64,000 nucleotides of DNA from Streptomyces flavotricini (GCF_020639365.1 NZ_JAINUL010000001.1:2779519-2843518); one strand, 5' to 3'. Positions 34,139 to 42,452 are shown, numbered from the stretch's first letter. Program-made: numbers and translations. The notes: generated from the sequence alone by a model not told the origin.

Positions 34139-35746
34139 ATGGACCCGGTGATCGTCGTCGGCGCAGGACCCGTCGGGCTGTCCCTGGCGCTGGCCCTGGC
34201 CGGCTCTGGCGTGCCCAGCGTCGTGCTCGACGAGGGACCGGGCAAGGACCTGCCCCGACCGGCCCGTACGGTCGTCCTGCACGAGGACACCTCGGCCATG
34301 GTCCACCGGCTGGGCTGTGCCACGCTGCGCGACGAGGGGGCGCTGTTCGCCGCCTGGCGCACCATGCGGCGCCGCAGCCGGGCCGACGACGCCCGGCGCG
34401 TCACCTTCGAGGACCGTCAGGCGCCCCTGCACCTGCCGCAGCACGCCCTCACGCGCGGGCTGCGCGACGCCGCGGCCGCGCATCCGCTGATCCAGCTGGT
34501 CACCGACAGCAAGCTGGACTCCCTGGAACAGGACGACGACGGGGTCACCGCGCACACCCGGGGCGCCGAGACCACCTGGTGGCGGGGGAGTTACCTGGTC
34601 GGCTGCGACGGGGCCCGCTCCACCGTGCGCAAGCTGCTCGGCATCCGCTTCCCGGGCCGCACCGCCGTCGAACGTCACGCCGTGGCCGCCCTGCGGACCG
34701 AACTCCCCTGGCCCGGCGAGGCCCTGCTGCACCGCGACCCGCCGCAGGAGACCACCGCCCGGCCGCTGCCGGACGGGGTGTGGCGGCTGGACTGGCTGCT
34801 CCCGGCCCGCGGGGAGCTGGTCACGCCCGACGCGCTCGTCACCCTGATCCGGGACACCCTGGCCGCGTGGTGCGGGGGCACGACACCCCCGTACGAGCTC
34901 CTCGACACCGGGGTGCACACCCTGCACCACCGGCTGGCGCGGCGCTGGCGCGACCGGCGCGCCTTCCTCGCCGGGGACGCCGCCCACCTGCTGGGCGCGC
35001 TCGGCACACAGGGGGTCGACGAGGGGCTGCGGGATGCCGAGAACCTCGCCTGGAAACTGTCCCTGGCCTGGCACCAGGGCGCTTCCGAGGACCTCCTCGA
35101 CAGCTACGAGGGCGAGCGCCGCACGGCGGTCGCGGCCCGGCTGCGCGCCGCCGACCAGGCGATGCCCGTACTGCGCGGTGGCGGCGGGCTGCGGACGTAC
35201 TTGCCCGGAGCCACCCGCTCCGGTGAACTCCTGCTGACCGACGGCCACTTGGGGCGGGGACCGCTGGGTGCGGCGCCGACGTACGCCCCGCCGGTGGCCG
35301 TACGCGAGGTGCCCACCGACACGGAGCCGGGCGGTCAGGTCGCCAACGTTCCCGTCACCGCGCCCGACGGGTCGACGGTGCCGCTGCGCGACCTGCTGGG
35401 GCGGGGCCGGCCGCTGGTGATCCTGGTCGCCCCGGGCACCGGGGTCTGGGACCGGCGGCACTGGCTGAGCGCCGGGCTGATGCCGCGGCTCGCGGCGGCG
35501 GTGAGCGCGCTGCCGGTCCGTACCGAACTGCTGGTCGCGGACGGCTATCCGGGGGCGCCCGCGCACACGGTCCTGCTGGTCAGGCCGGACGGGCACCTGG
35601 CGGCCACCTTCGCGGGCGTGCGGCCCGCGGAGCTGTACGAGGCGGCGGACACGCTCCGGTGGGGAGCGCCCGAGGGCGCTCGGGCGCCGCTCGATCCCGC
35701 GTCGGCCACACCCGCGAACCCGACACGTCCAGCCGTGATCGATTGA
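34139..35746 (+). CDS. FAD-dependent aromatic monooxygenase, PheA/TfdB type
   Basis: A 535-residue group A flavoprotein hydroxylase. The dinucleotide-binding GAGPVG is at 8-13, the DG motif appears in VGCDGARSTVRKLLG, and the GD motif in FLAGDAAHLLGALGTQGVDEG. The C-terminal 160 residues form the thioredoxin-like domain of phenol-hydroxylase relatives. The start ATG 34139 has GGGAG seven bases upstream. The unusual GALGTQG replaces the commoner PxGGxG after the GD motif. The substrate is unknown; relatives act on phenols, polyketides or rifampicin-like compounds. It stands alone between terminator and leader peptide. Confidence 0.88.
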   Translation: MDPVIVVGAGPVGLSLALALAGSGVPSVVLDEGPGKDLPRPARTVVLHEDTSAMVHRLGCATLRDEGALFAAWRTMRRRSRADDARRVTFEDRQAPLHLPQHALTRGLRDAAAAHPLIQLVTDSKLDSLEQDDDGVTAHTRGAETTWWRGSYLVGCDGARSTVRKLLGIRFPGRTAVERHAVAALRTELPWPGEALLHRDPPQETTARPLPDGVWRLDWLLPARGELVTPDALVTLIRDTLAAWCGGTTPPYELLDTGVHTLHHRLARRWRDRRAFLAGDAAHLLGALGTQGVDEGLRDAENLAWKLSLAWHQGASEDLLDSYEGERRTAVAARLRAADQAMPVLRGGGGLRTYLPGATRSGELLLTDGHLGRGPLGAAPTYAPPVAVREVPTDTEPGGQVANVPVTAPDGSTVPLRDLLGRGRPLVILVAPGTGVWDRRHWLSAGLMPRLAAAVSALPVRTELLVADGYPGAPAHTVLLVRPDGHLAATFAGVRPAELYEAADTLRWGAPEGARAPLDPASATPANPTRPAVID

Positions 35747-35818
35747 CCGGTCTCCGGTCCGCGTGCTTCACTCCCGAACATGACCGGCAACGACGTACGC
35801 CTGTGGCGGAGGGTCCAT

Positions 35819-35866
35819 ATGGACCTGCTCCGCTACGCGGGCTGCGTGTGTCGCCCTTCCTGCTGA
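35819..35866 (+). CDS. Cysteine-containing leader peptide (15 residues) before cysteine dioxygenase
   Basis: A short ORF, MDLLRYAGCVCRPSC, with a near-ideal ribosome site GGAGGG five bases upstream. Three of its last seven residues are cysteine (codons TGC, TGT, TGC), and the TGA stop abuts the foot of a hairpin. A longer in-frame ATG at 35780 would give 28 residues but has no ribosome site. The pattern matches the cysteine leader peptides seen upstream of actinobacterial sulfur genes, which act as attenuators. It precedes cysteine dioxygenase by 61 bp, so cysteine-dependent ribosome movement probably controls that gene. Confidence 0.8.
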   Translation: MDLLRYAGCVCRPSC

Positions 35867-35905
35867 TTCGCCTTCCCCCGCGCGCTCCGCGCGCCCTTTC
35901 GCGAA
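35867..35905 (+). promoter_or_regulatory. Hairpin abutting the leader-peptide stop, candidate attenuator
   Basis: GCGCGC (35880-35885) pairs with GCGCGC (35889-35894) across a TCC loop and is followed by CCTTT. An outer helix TTCGC (35867-35871) with GCGAA (35901-35905) starts at the base after the leader stop codon. A ribosome terminating there would mask the outer helix. Confidence 0.6.
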
Positions 35906-35927
35906 CCCCCAGGACGGTCACGCCCCC

Positions 35928-36497
35928 ATGTCTGCGCCCCTTGCCCCCAGTGCATCCACTGCGCCCCTCGCACCTCCGCACGCCCCCGTACGCGCCCCTG
36001 CTCGTGCGGTGACGGCGGCGGAACTCCTCGACTTCGCCCTGCGCACCGCCGCCGACCCGGCGGTCATCGACTCCCTCCCCCTCGACCCCGAGGGCCGGAC
36101 CTGGATCCGCCTCGACGGGCCGGGGGGCAGCGAGGCCTGGGTGATCGGCTGGCCGCCGGGCACCGGCACCGGCTGGCACGACCACGCCGAGTCGCAGGGC
36201 GCGTTCGTCACCGCCCGCGGCCACCTGAGGGAGCACTCGCTGGCCGTACGGCTCCCCTCGGAGGGCTGGCGCAGCCTGGAACTCGCCCCGGACCTGGACC
36301 GCAGCCGCAGCCTGGGCGCGGGGACGGGCCGGGCGTTCGGCGAGCACCACGTCCACGAGGTGCTCAACGAGTCGCCGACGGAGCACGCGGTCTCGGTGCA
36401 CGCGTACCATCCGCCGCTGCCCCTGATCCGCCGCTTCAGCCGCAGCGGACAGGTGCTCACGCTGGAGCAGGTCGAGCGTCCGGCGGACTGGCAGTGA
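35928..36497 (+). CDS. Cysteine dioxygenase, type I
   Basis: A 189-residue cupin that oxidises cysteine to cysteine sulfinate with a non-haem iron. The three-histidine iron site is visible as H84 and H86 in WHDHAES and H143 in HHVHEVLNES. The first 27 residues are a proline/alanine-rich extension. The ATG is 13 bases after AGGA, a loose spacing that fits control by the preceding leader. Its last codons overlap the rhodanese start, so the two form an operon for cysteine catabolism. Confidence 0.92.
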   Translation: MSAPLAPSASTAPLAPPHAPVRAPARAVTAAELLDFALRTAADPAVIDSLPLDPEGRTWIRLDGPGGSEAWVIGWPPGTGTGWHDHAESQGAFVTARGHLREHSLAVRLPSEGWRSLELAPDLDRSRSLGAGTGRAFGEHHVHEVLNESPTEHAVSVHAYHPPLPLIRRFSRSGQVLTLEQVERPADWQ

Positions 36498-36889
36498 GCG
36501 CCCCGGTCGGCATCGACGCCCTGCTGGAGCGGGTCCGGTCGACGTACACGCGGATCGACCCGGCGCAGGCGTACGAGGCGTTCGGCGCGGGCGACGCGCT
36601 GCTGGTGGACATCCGGTACCAGGCACTGCGCGAGCGGGACGGTCTGATCCCGGGAGCGCTGGTGGTGGAGCGCAACGAACTGGAGTGGCGCCTGGACCCC
36701 CAGGGCTCCCACCGGGCCCTTGAGGCCACCTCGCACGACCTGCGGGTCGTGGTGATCTGCAACGAGGGCTACGCCTCCTCCCTGGCGGCGGTCTCCCTCC
36801 ACGCCCTGGGCCTCCACCGCGCGACGGACCTCACGGGCGGCTTCCAGGCCTGGAGGGCCGCCGGCCTCCCCGTCGCCCCCGCCCCTTAG
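36494..36889 (+). CDS. Single-domain rhodanese-like sulfurtransferase
   Basis: A 131-residue rhodanese domain. The catalytic cysteine is C89 in VVVICNEGYASSLAA, and the CDC25-like flank VDIR is at 38-41. GTG overlaps the dioxygenase TGA by 4 bp, so translation is coupled. It may move or scavenge the sulfane sulfur produced during cysteine breakdown; a pairing with cysteine dioxygenase is common in actinobacteria, from memory. Confidence 0.9.
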   Translation: MSAPVGIDALLERVRSTYTRIDPAQAYEAFGAGDALLVDIRYQALRERDGLIPGALVVERNELEWRLDPQGSHRALEATSHDLRVVVICNEGYASSLAAVSLHALGLHRATDLTGGFQAWRAAGLPVAPAP

Positions 36890-36939
36890 GCCGGCGTCCG
36901 GGTACCGGGTACCGGGCCGGGCAGGCCGCGTGCATCACC

Positions 36940-36980
36940 GGGCCCGGGGCCCGCCGTTCCGGCGGCAGAGCCCCGGGCCC
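36940..36980. terminator. Bidirectional terminator between rhodanese and FtsX-type genes
   Basis: An outer 11-bp perfect stem (36940-36950 with 36970-36980) encloses an inner 6-bp stem CCGCCG/CGGCGG (36951-36956, 36960-36965) with a TTC loop. It lies between two convergent stops. There is no T-tract. Confidence 0.7.
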
Positions 36981-37003
36981 GGGCCGCGGACGGCGGCGGC
37001 CCA

Positions 37004-39550
37004 CTACCGCGAAGTGGCCACCTCGACCGGCGGCACCCGCAGGGCGACCCGCCCCGGTACGGCGGTCGCGGCCAGCGCCAGCAGCCCGGCCACGCCCACC
37101 ACCCCGACGTACACCACCGGCAGCACCGCGGGCGCCGCAGCCCCCGTCATGCCCACGCTGAACGCGGTCAGTACGGCCAGCGCGATCCCCGACCCCAGCA
37201 CCGCCCCGATCAGCACCACCGCCAGCGCCTCCGCCCGCAGCATCCGCAGCACCTGCCGCCGCTTCGCTCCCGCCAGCCTCAGCATCGCGAACTCCCGCAG
37301 CCGCTCCGACGTGGACATCGCCAGCGTGTTGACCACCGCGATCGCGGTGAAGGCCAGGACCAGCCCCATCGCCAGCAGGTTGATCTCGGCACCTTCCCGC
37401 TGCCGCTCCCCCCGCGCCGCGTCCGCGTCACGCGCCGACAGCACCCCGACCCCCGGGAATCCGCCGACCGCCGCGGCCAGCCGCTCGCGCCCGGTCCCCG
37501 GCTCCGCCGCCACCAGCACGCTGCTCGCCAGCGGGTTGTCCACGTGCGCCGCGACGAGATCGTGCGGCAGCGTCAGATCACCGAAGCCCAGCCCCCGCGC
37601 GTACACGGCCGAAACGGTCAGGGTGACCGGCGTCCCGTCGCCCAGCGCCAGCTGCAGCGGGCTCCCCGGCTCCAGCCCCAGCTGATCGGCGGCCAGTTCG
37701 CTCACCGCCACGCTCTGGTCGCCAAAGCCGTCCAGGCTCCCGCTCGTCACACCCGGGTCCCAGGTGCGGGTCAGCCCGGCCGGGGTGACGCCCTGCGCGC
37801 CGTACTTCGTCAGCCCCACCCGTACGGACGTGTGAACGATCTCGGTGGCGGCCGTGACCCCGGGGGTCCGCCGGACCCGCTCCGCCGCCGCACCCGTGAC
37901 CCCCGGCCCCTGCGCGGCGAGCACCCAGCCGGCCCGGATCCCGTCACGGGCCTGCGCCCGTGCGGCGTTGCCCAGCGTCGGCGTGATGAACAGGACGGTG
38001 CAGGTCATGCCGATCAGCAGCGCGAGCGGGGTGACGGCGGAGGCCATCCGGGTGGCGTTGCCGCGCAGGTTCGCGGTGGCCAGGTACCCGCCGGGGCCGG
38101 CCAGCCGCAGCGGCCCGGCGAGCACGGCGGTCGCGCCCCGGACCAGCAGCGGGCCGAGCAGCGAGACCGCTCCGGCGAAGACGACGACCGCGAGGAAGGT
38201 CACCGGGGTCGATGCCGGCTCGGTGCGCAGCGCGCTGAGTACGGCGACCAGCACCACACCGCCGGCCAGCAGCAGCACCCCGATCGCGATCCGGATCCAC
38301 GCGGGCCGCCCCCGCTCCACGGCGGCTTCGGCGAGCGCCTCGGCCGGGCGGATCCGGGCGATCCGCCGCCCGGTGATCCGGGCCGCGGCCCAGGCTCCGA
38401 GCAGGCTCGCGCCGACGGCGGCGAACATCGGGAAGATCCCGGCGGTGCGCTCCAGGTTGGCGGGGACGACCCCGCTGTCGATGAACCGGCCGTGCAGCCA
38501 GGCGGCGAGCGGGAGTCCGGCGAGCGCCCCCGCGACACCGGCGGCCAGTCCCACGAGCAGGGCCTCGCGGCCGATCATGCGGCGCAGTTGCCTGGGCGTG
38601 GCGGCGATGGCCCTCAGCAGGGCGAGCTCGCGGTAGCGCTGCTGGACGGAGAGGGCGAAGGTGCCGACGACCACGAGGATCGCGACGAGCAGCGAGGTGC
38701 CTCCCATGGCCCCGCCCATGGAGACCAGCTTGATGCGTGCGCCTGCCGCATCGAGGAACTCCACGGGCCCGCGCGCGTCGCCCGCGGCGACCTGCGCGCC
38801 ACTGCCCCGGCCCTGGAGCGCCTTTCCGATGCGCCCGGCCAGCTCACCGGGGTCGGTCCCGGGCGCCGGGAGCACCCCGATGGCGGTGACCTGTCCGTCG
38901 CGGGCGGCCAGCCGCTGCGCCTCGGCGTCGCCGAAGAACAGCGCGCTCTGCCGGGCGAGGTCGCCGGCGGCGCTCCGTGCGATCCCGCTCACGGTGTACG
39001 TCTTCGGCTCGCCGGTGGCCTGCACGGTGAGCGGGGCGCCCGTCTTGAGTCCTGCGCGGGCGGCCAGTTCCCGGTCGACGACGACCTCGTCGCCGCCCCG
39101 GGGGGCGCGGCCCTCGGCGAGTGTGAAGGGGGTGAGGACGGCGGAGGTCCAGGCGTGCCCGTACGAGGGCTTCGCGCCGCCGGCGGCCTTGACCAGCGGA
39201 ACGGCCTGGAAGCTGAGCTCGGGTACGGCCCGCTCGACGCCGGGCACGGAACGGACCGCGTCCACGGTGGCGGCGGGGAGCCAGGCCCGCTCGGCGACGG
39301 GCTTGGCCTTGTGCTTCGTCTTGGAGCCGCCCTTCTTCTCCTTGACCGTGGTCTGGTGCACGTTCTGGTCGGCGGAGACCACGACCGGCGCGGCCGCGTA
39401 GCGCTCGGTGGCGATCTTTCCGCGGAGTCCGGTTTCCAGGAGCGTGCCGCAGGCGGTGATGAGGGCGGCCGCGCACAGCAGTGCGACGAAGGCGCCGAGG
39501 AAGCCGGCCTTGCGGTCCCTGACGGTCTGTAGGGCGTAACGCAGCATCAT
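37004..39550 (-). CDS. FtsX/MacB-type ABC transporter permease, orphan
   Basis: An 848-residue membrane protein with two FtsX-like repeats. The order is N-terminal helix (about 15-35), a 230-residue extracytoplasmic domain, three helices near 275-400, a central helix region, a second extracytoplasmic domain, and three C-terminal helices ending RVPPVEVATSR. RYRELALLRAIAATPRQLRRM and RLREFAMLRLAGAKRRQVLRM are the paired coupling motifs. The extracytoplasmic segment carries a basic KEKKGGSKTKHKAKPV insert. Such permeases normally have a MacB/LolD-type ATPase next to them, but none is encoded here. Substrate is unknown. Confidence 0.88.
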   Translation of the reverse strand: MMLRYALQTVRDRKAGFLGAFVALLCAAALITACGTLLETGLRGKIATERYAAAPVVVSADQNVHQTTVKEKKGGSKTKHKAKPVAERAWLPAATVDAVRSVPGVERAVPELSFQAVPLVKAAGGAKPSYGHAWTSAVLTPFTLAEGRAPRGGDEVVVDRELAARAGLKTGAPLTVQATGEPKTYTVSGIARSAAGDLARQSALFFGDAEAQRLAARDGQVTAIGVLPAPGTDPGELAGRIGKALQGRGSGAQVAAGDARGPVEFLDAAGARIKLVSMGGAMGGTSLLVAILVVVGTFALSVQQRYRELALLRAIAATPRQLRRMIGREALLVGLAAGVAGALAGLPLAAWLHGRFIDSGVVPANLERTAGIFPMFAAVGASLLGAWAAARITGRRIARIRPAEALAEAAVERGRPAWIRIAIGVLLLAGGVVLVAVLSALRTEPASTPVTFLAVVVFAGAVSLLGPLLVRGATAVLAGPLRLAGPGGYLATANLRGNATRMASAVTPLALLIGMTCTVLFITPTLGNAARAQARDGIRAGWVLAAQGPGVTGAAAERVRRTPGVTAATEIVHTSVRVGLTKYGAQGVTPAGLTRTWDPGVTSGSLDGFGDQSVAVSELAADQLGLEPGSPLQLALGDGTPVTLTVSAVYARGLGFGDLTLPHDLVAAHVDNPLASSVLVAAEPGTGRERLAAAVGGFPGVGVLSARDADAARGERQREGAEINLLAMGLVLAFTAIAVVNTLAMSTSERLREFAMLRLAGAKRRQVLRMLRAEALAVVLIGAVLGSGIALAVLTAFSVGMTGAAAPAVLPVVYVGVVGVAGLLALAATAVPGRVALRVPPVEVATSR

Positions 39551-39700
39551 GCGGCCAACTCTGCCGCCGGGCCCGCGCGTTGGCAGTGAAGCACCCCGGC
39601 GTCTCGGCCCGGGGGCTATCCCCACCCCCCGGGGCCCTGCCCGAGCCCCGCGGCCCGGAGGCTCGAGGCCCGGAACCCGCGCACCTCGGGACCGCGTACC

Positions 39701-40363
39701 TCAGAACCCCGCATACCCCAGGCCGTCCGCGTCCTCGTCCGCGCCTTCGGCGCCCTCCTGCTCCAGCGCGCGCCGCACCACCCGCAGGGCCATGCCCTCC
39801 GGGTACCCCTTGCGGGCGAGCATCCCGGCGAGGCGCCGGATCCGCTTGTCCCGCTCCAGGCCCCGGGTGGAGCGGAGCTTGCGCTCGACGAGCTCCCGGG
39901 CGGTCTGCTCCTCCTGGTCGGAGTCCAGCTGCTCCAGGGCCTCCTGGACGAGGGTGGCGTGCACCCCCTTGGTGCGCAGCTCCTGCGCGAGCGCCCGGCG
40001 GGCGAGGCCCCGGCCGCGGTGGCGGGACTCGACCCAGGCCCCGGCGAACGCGGCGTCGTCGATCAGGCCCACCTCCTCGTACCGGGAGAGGACCTCCTGC
40101 GACACCTCCTCGGGGATGCCCCGCTTCTCCAGGGCGTCCGCGAGCTGCCGCCGGGTGCGCGGCATCCCGGTGAGCAGGCGCAGGCAGATCGCCCGCGCCT
40201 GCTCCTCGGGACTCTGGGGCGGCAGTTCCTGGCGGCCTTCCCGGTCGCCGTCACGGCGACCCTCCCGGCCGCCCTCACGACGGCCTTCGCGGCCGCCCTC
40301 CCGGCGATCTCCGCGACGGCCCTCCCGGCCGCCACTCCCGCCGCCCCTTTCCTGCTCCCGCAC
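39701..40363 (-). CDS. recX: Recombination regulator RecX
   Basis: A 220-residue RecX that caps and disassembles RecA filaments. The three-repeat helical body begins near residue 50 (EEQARAICLRLLTGMPRTRRQL) and includes YEEVGLIDDAAFAGAWVESR and LARKGYPEGMALRVVRRAL. The first 45 residues are an arginine, glycine and glutamate-rich repeat region absent from enterobacterial RecX. GTG 40363 lies two bases after the recA stop, so translation is coupled to recA and it shares recA's SOS control. Confidence 0.94.
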   Translation of the reverse strand: MREQERGGGSGGREGRRGDRREGGREGRREGGREGRRDGDREGRQELPPQSPEEQARAICLRLLTGMPRTRRQLADALEKRGIPEEVSQEVLSRYEEVGLIDDAAFAGAWVESRHRGRGLARRALAQELRTKGVHATLVQEALEQLDSDQEEQTARELVERKLRSTRGLERDKRIRRLAGMLARKGYPEGMALRVVRRALEQEGAEGADEDADGLGYAGF

Positions 40364-40365
40364 GG

Positions 40366-41475
40366 TCAGCTCTTGGCGACGGCAGCCTTGGCCGTCGTCT
40401 TGGCCTTCGACGCGGGGGCGGGCACGGCCGCGGCCTCGGCGGCGGGCGCGCCGGCGGCGGCCTCGGCGGCGGCGTCCTTGCGCACGCCCACGCCCAGCTT
40501 CTCCTTGATCTTCCGCTCGATCTCGTTGGCGAGGTCGGGGTTGTCCTTCAGGAAGTTGCGGGCGTTCTCCTTGCCCTGGCCGAGCTGGTCGCCCTCGTAC
40601 GTGTACCAGGCGCCGGCCTTGCGCACGAAGCCGTGCTCCACGCCCATGTCGATCAGACCGCCCTCGCGACTGATGCCCTGGCCGTAGAGGATGTCGAACT
40701 CGGCCTGCTTGAAGGGCGGCGCGACCTTGTTCTTGACGACCTTGACGCGGGTGCGGTTGCCGACCGCGTCGGTGCCGTCCTTGAGGGTCTCGATGCGGCG
40801 GATGTCGAGGCGCACGGAGGCGTAGAACTTCAGCGCGCGGCCACCGGTGGTGGTCTCCGGCGAGCCGAACATCACACCGATCTTCTCGCGGAGCTGGTTG
40901 ATGAAGATCGCGGTGGTCTTGGACTGGTTGAGCGCACCGGTGATCTTCCGGAGCGCCTGGCTCATCAGCCGGGCCTGGAGACCCACGTGCGAGTCGCCCA
41001 TCTCGCCCTCGATCTCCGCGCGCGGCACGAGCGCGGCGACGGAGTCGATGACGATCAGGTCGAGGGCACCGGAGCGGACCAGCATGTCCACGATCTCCAG
41101 CGCCTGCTCGCCGGTGTCCGGCTGCGACAGGATGAGGTTGTCGGTGTCGACGCCGAGGGCCTTCGCGTACTCGGGGTCGAGCGCGTGCTCGGCGTCCACG
41201 AAGGCGACGGTGCCGCCGGCCTTCTGTGCGTTGGCAACGGCGTGCAGGGTCAGGGTCGTCTTACCGGAGGACTCCGGGCCGTACACCTCGATCACACGGC
41301 CGCGGGGCAGCCCGCCGACGCCGAGGGCGATGTCCAGCGCGGTCGACCCGGTGGGGATGACCTCGATGGGGTCGTTCGGCTTGTCGCCGAGGCGCATGAC
41401 CGCACCCTTGCCGAATTGCCGTTCAATCTGTGCGAGCGCGGCGTCGAGAGCCTTCTCGCGGTCGGTGCCTGCCAT
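40366..41475 (-). CDS. recA: Recombinase RecA
   Basis: A 369-residue RecA. Walker A GPESSGKT is at 66-73, Walker [11 protein letters not shown] is near 135-145, and loop L2 includes [13 protein letters not shown]. The C terminus is an alanine/lysine-rich tail of about 40 residues instead of an acidic tail. ATG 41475 has GGTGGA upstream and matches family N termini ([14 protein letters not shown]). It forms filaments on single-stranded DNA, drives strand exchange and triggers LexA cleavage. A LexA box lies in its promoter. Confidence 0.98.
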   Translation of the reverse strand: MAGTDREKALDAALAQIERQFGKGAVMRLGDKPNDPIEVIPTGSTALDIALGVGGLPRGRVIEVYGPESSGKTTLTLHAVANAQKAGGTVAFVDAEHALDPEYAKALGVDTDNLILSQPDTGEQALEIVDMLVRSGALDLIVIDSVAALVPRAEIEGEMGDSHVGLQARLMSQALRKITGALNQSKTTAIFINQLREKIGVMFGSPETTTGGRALKFYASVRLDIRRIETLKDGTDAVGNRTRVKVVKNKVAPPFKQAEFDILYGQGISREGGLIDMGVEHGFVRKAGAWYTYEGDQLGQGKENARNFLKDNPDLANEIERKIKEKLGVGVRKDAAAEAAAGAPAAEAAAVPAPASKAKTTAKAAVAKS

Positions 41476-41576
41476 GGGTTCCACCCGGTTTGCTTGAGTC
41501 GATCGCTTCACGCCATTGACGCTAACGCCTGCCACTGACAATGCGCTTCCACGCCCGTTTCGGCTGTGGATAACTC

Positions 41577-41606
41577 ATCAGAATGGATGTTCGATTTCCA
41601 TGTCAA
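41577..41606 (-). promoter_or_regulatory. recA promoter
   Basis: On the minus strand TTGACA (41606-41601) and TCTGAT (41582-41577) are spaced by 18 bp. The recA start is about 100 bp downstream. The LexA box overlaps the spacer and -10. Confidence 0.6.
41581..41592. promoter_or_regulatory. LexA (SOS) box of recA
   Basis: GAATGGATGTTC matches the Gram-positive SOS box GAAC-N4-GTTC with one mismatch in the left half, and the flanking CGA extends the right half. It lies inside the recA promoter, where LexA binding would block polymerase. Confidence 0.75.
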
Positions 41607-41631
41607 GCGGGCTCGCCGGGCACTCGACTGA

Positions 41632-41673
41632 CAACCCAGGGTTGACACCCCTTCGACTGTCAACCTAGGGTTG
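41632..41673. promoter_or_regulatory. Paired operator sites CAACCYAGGGTTG
   Basis: Two 13-bp near-palindromes, CAACCCAGGGTTG (41632-41644) and CAACCTAGGGTTG (41661-41673), start 29 bp apart. The first overlaps the -35 and the second the -10 of the HTH-Clp_N gene promoter. This geometry implies repression, probably by the product itself. Confidence 0.75.
41642..41671 (+). promoter_or_regulatory. Promoter of the leaderless HTH-Clp_N gene
   Basis: TTGACA (41642-41647) and TAGGGT (41666-41671) are spaced by 18 bp. Initiation 7-8 bp after the -10 falls on the ATG at 41679, and no ribosome site exists, so the mRNA is predicted to be leaderless. Confidence 0.7.
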
Positions 41674-41678
41674 CACCT

Positions 41679-42452
41679 ATGACGAACCCTTCGGTGGAAC
41701 CCGTCCGCATGACCAATCCGGTACGCCTCGACGATCTGATCGAGGCCATCAAGAAGGTCCACACCGACTCCCTGGAGCAGCTCAGCGGCGCCGTCGTCGT
41801 CGCCGAGTCGCTCGGCGACGTCGCGGACCACCTCATCGGCCACTTCGTCGACCAGGCCCGCCGCTCCGGCGCCTCCTGGACCGACATCGGCCGCAGCATG
41901 GGCGTCACCCGCCAGGCCGCCCAGAAGCGCTTCGTCCCCAAGGCCGACAAGGAGGGCGAGGGCGGCATGGACCCCAACCAGGGCTTCGGCCGCTTCACAC
42001 CGCGCGCCCGCAACGTCGTCGTCACCGCGCAGAACGAGACCCGCGCCGCCGGCAACTCCGAGATCCGCACCGAGCACCTCGTCCTCGGCCTGCTCGCCGA
42101 GCCGGAGGGCCTCGCCGCGCTCGCCCTGCGCGCCCAGCAGGTCTCCGCGGACGACGTGCGCACCGCCGCGACCGCCGCCCTGCCCCCGGCCGCCACCGGG
42201 GAGCTCCCCGCCCTCATCCCCTTCGACGCCGGCGCCAAGAAGGCCCTGGAGCTCACCTTCCGCGAGGCGCTGCGCCTGGGCCACAACTACGTGGGCACCG
42301 AGCACATCCTCCTCGCCCTCCTCGAACTCGAGAACGGCGAAGGCCCGCTCAGCGGCCTCGGCGTCGACAAGGCCGCCGTCGAGGCGACCGTCAACGAGGC
42401 CCTGGCGTCCTTCGTCGCCGCGGACGGGGAAAAGGCCGGAGAGACCCGGTAG
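41679..42452 (+). CDS. HTH and Clp N-domain protein, candidate autoregulator
   Basis: A 257-residue protein without AAA modules. The first half contains a helix-turn-helix (SWTDIGRSMGVTRQAAQKRF, about 66-85). The second half (about 105-250) has the double Clp_N repeat, seen in FGRFTPRARNVVVTAQNETR and EIRTEHLVLGLL, then ALELTFREALRLGHNYVGTEHILLAL. Clp_N normally binds substrates or adaptors of ClpC, so this may be a DNA-binding protein that senses Clp substrates or antibiotics. The gene is divergent from recA, predicted leaderless, and covered by two operator-like sites. Its 3' end overlaps the convergent permease by 62 bp. Confidence 0.85.
   Translation: MTNPSVEPVRMTNPVRLDDLIEAIKKVHTDSLEQLSGAVVVAESLGDVADHLIGHFVDQARRSGASWTDIGRSMGVTRQAAQKRFVPKADKEGEGGMDPNQGFGRFTPRARNVVVTAQNETRAAGNSEIRTEHLVLGLLAEPEGLAALALRAQQVSADDVRTAATAALPPAATGELPALIPFDAGAKKALELTFREALRLGHNYVGTEHILLALLELENGEGPLSGLGVDKAAVEATVNEALASFVAADGEKAGETR

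Noticed and set aside
40240..40340. Repetitive DNA at the recX 5' end considered as a repeat element.
   Set aside because: It is explained by codons for an arginine/glycine/glutamate-rich N terminus. Unit length is irregular, so it was noted only within recX.
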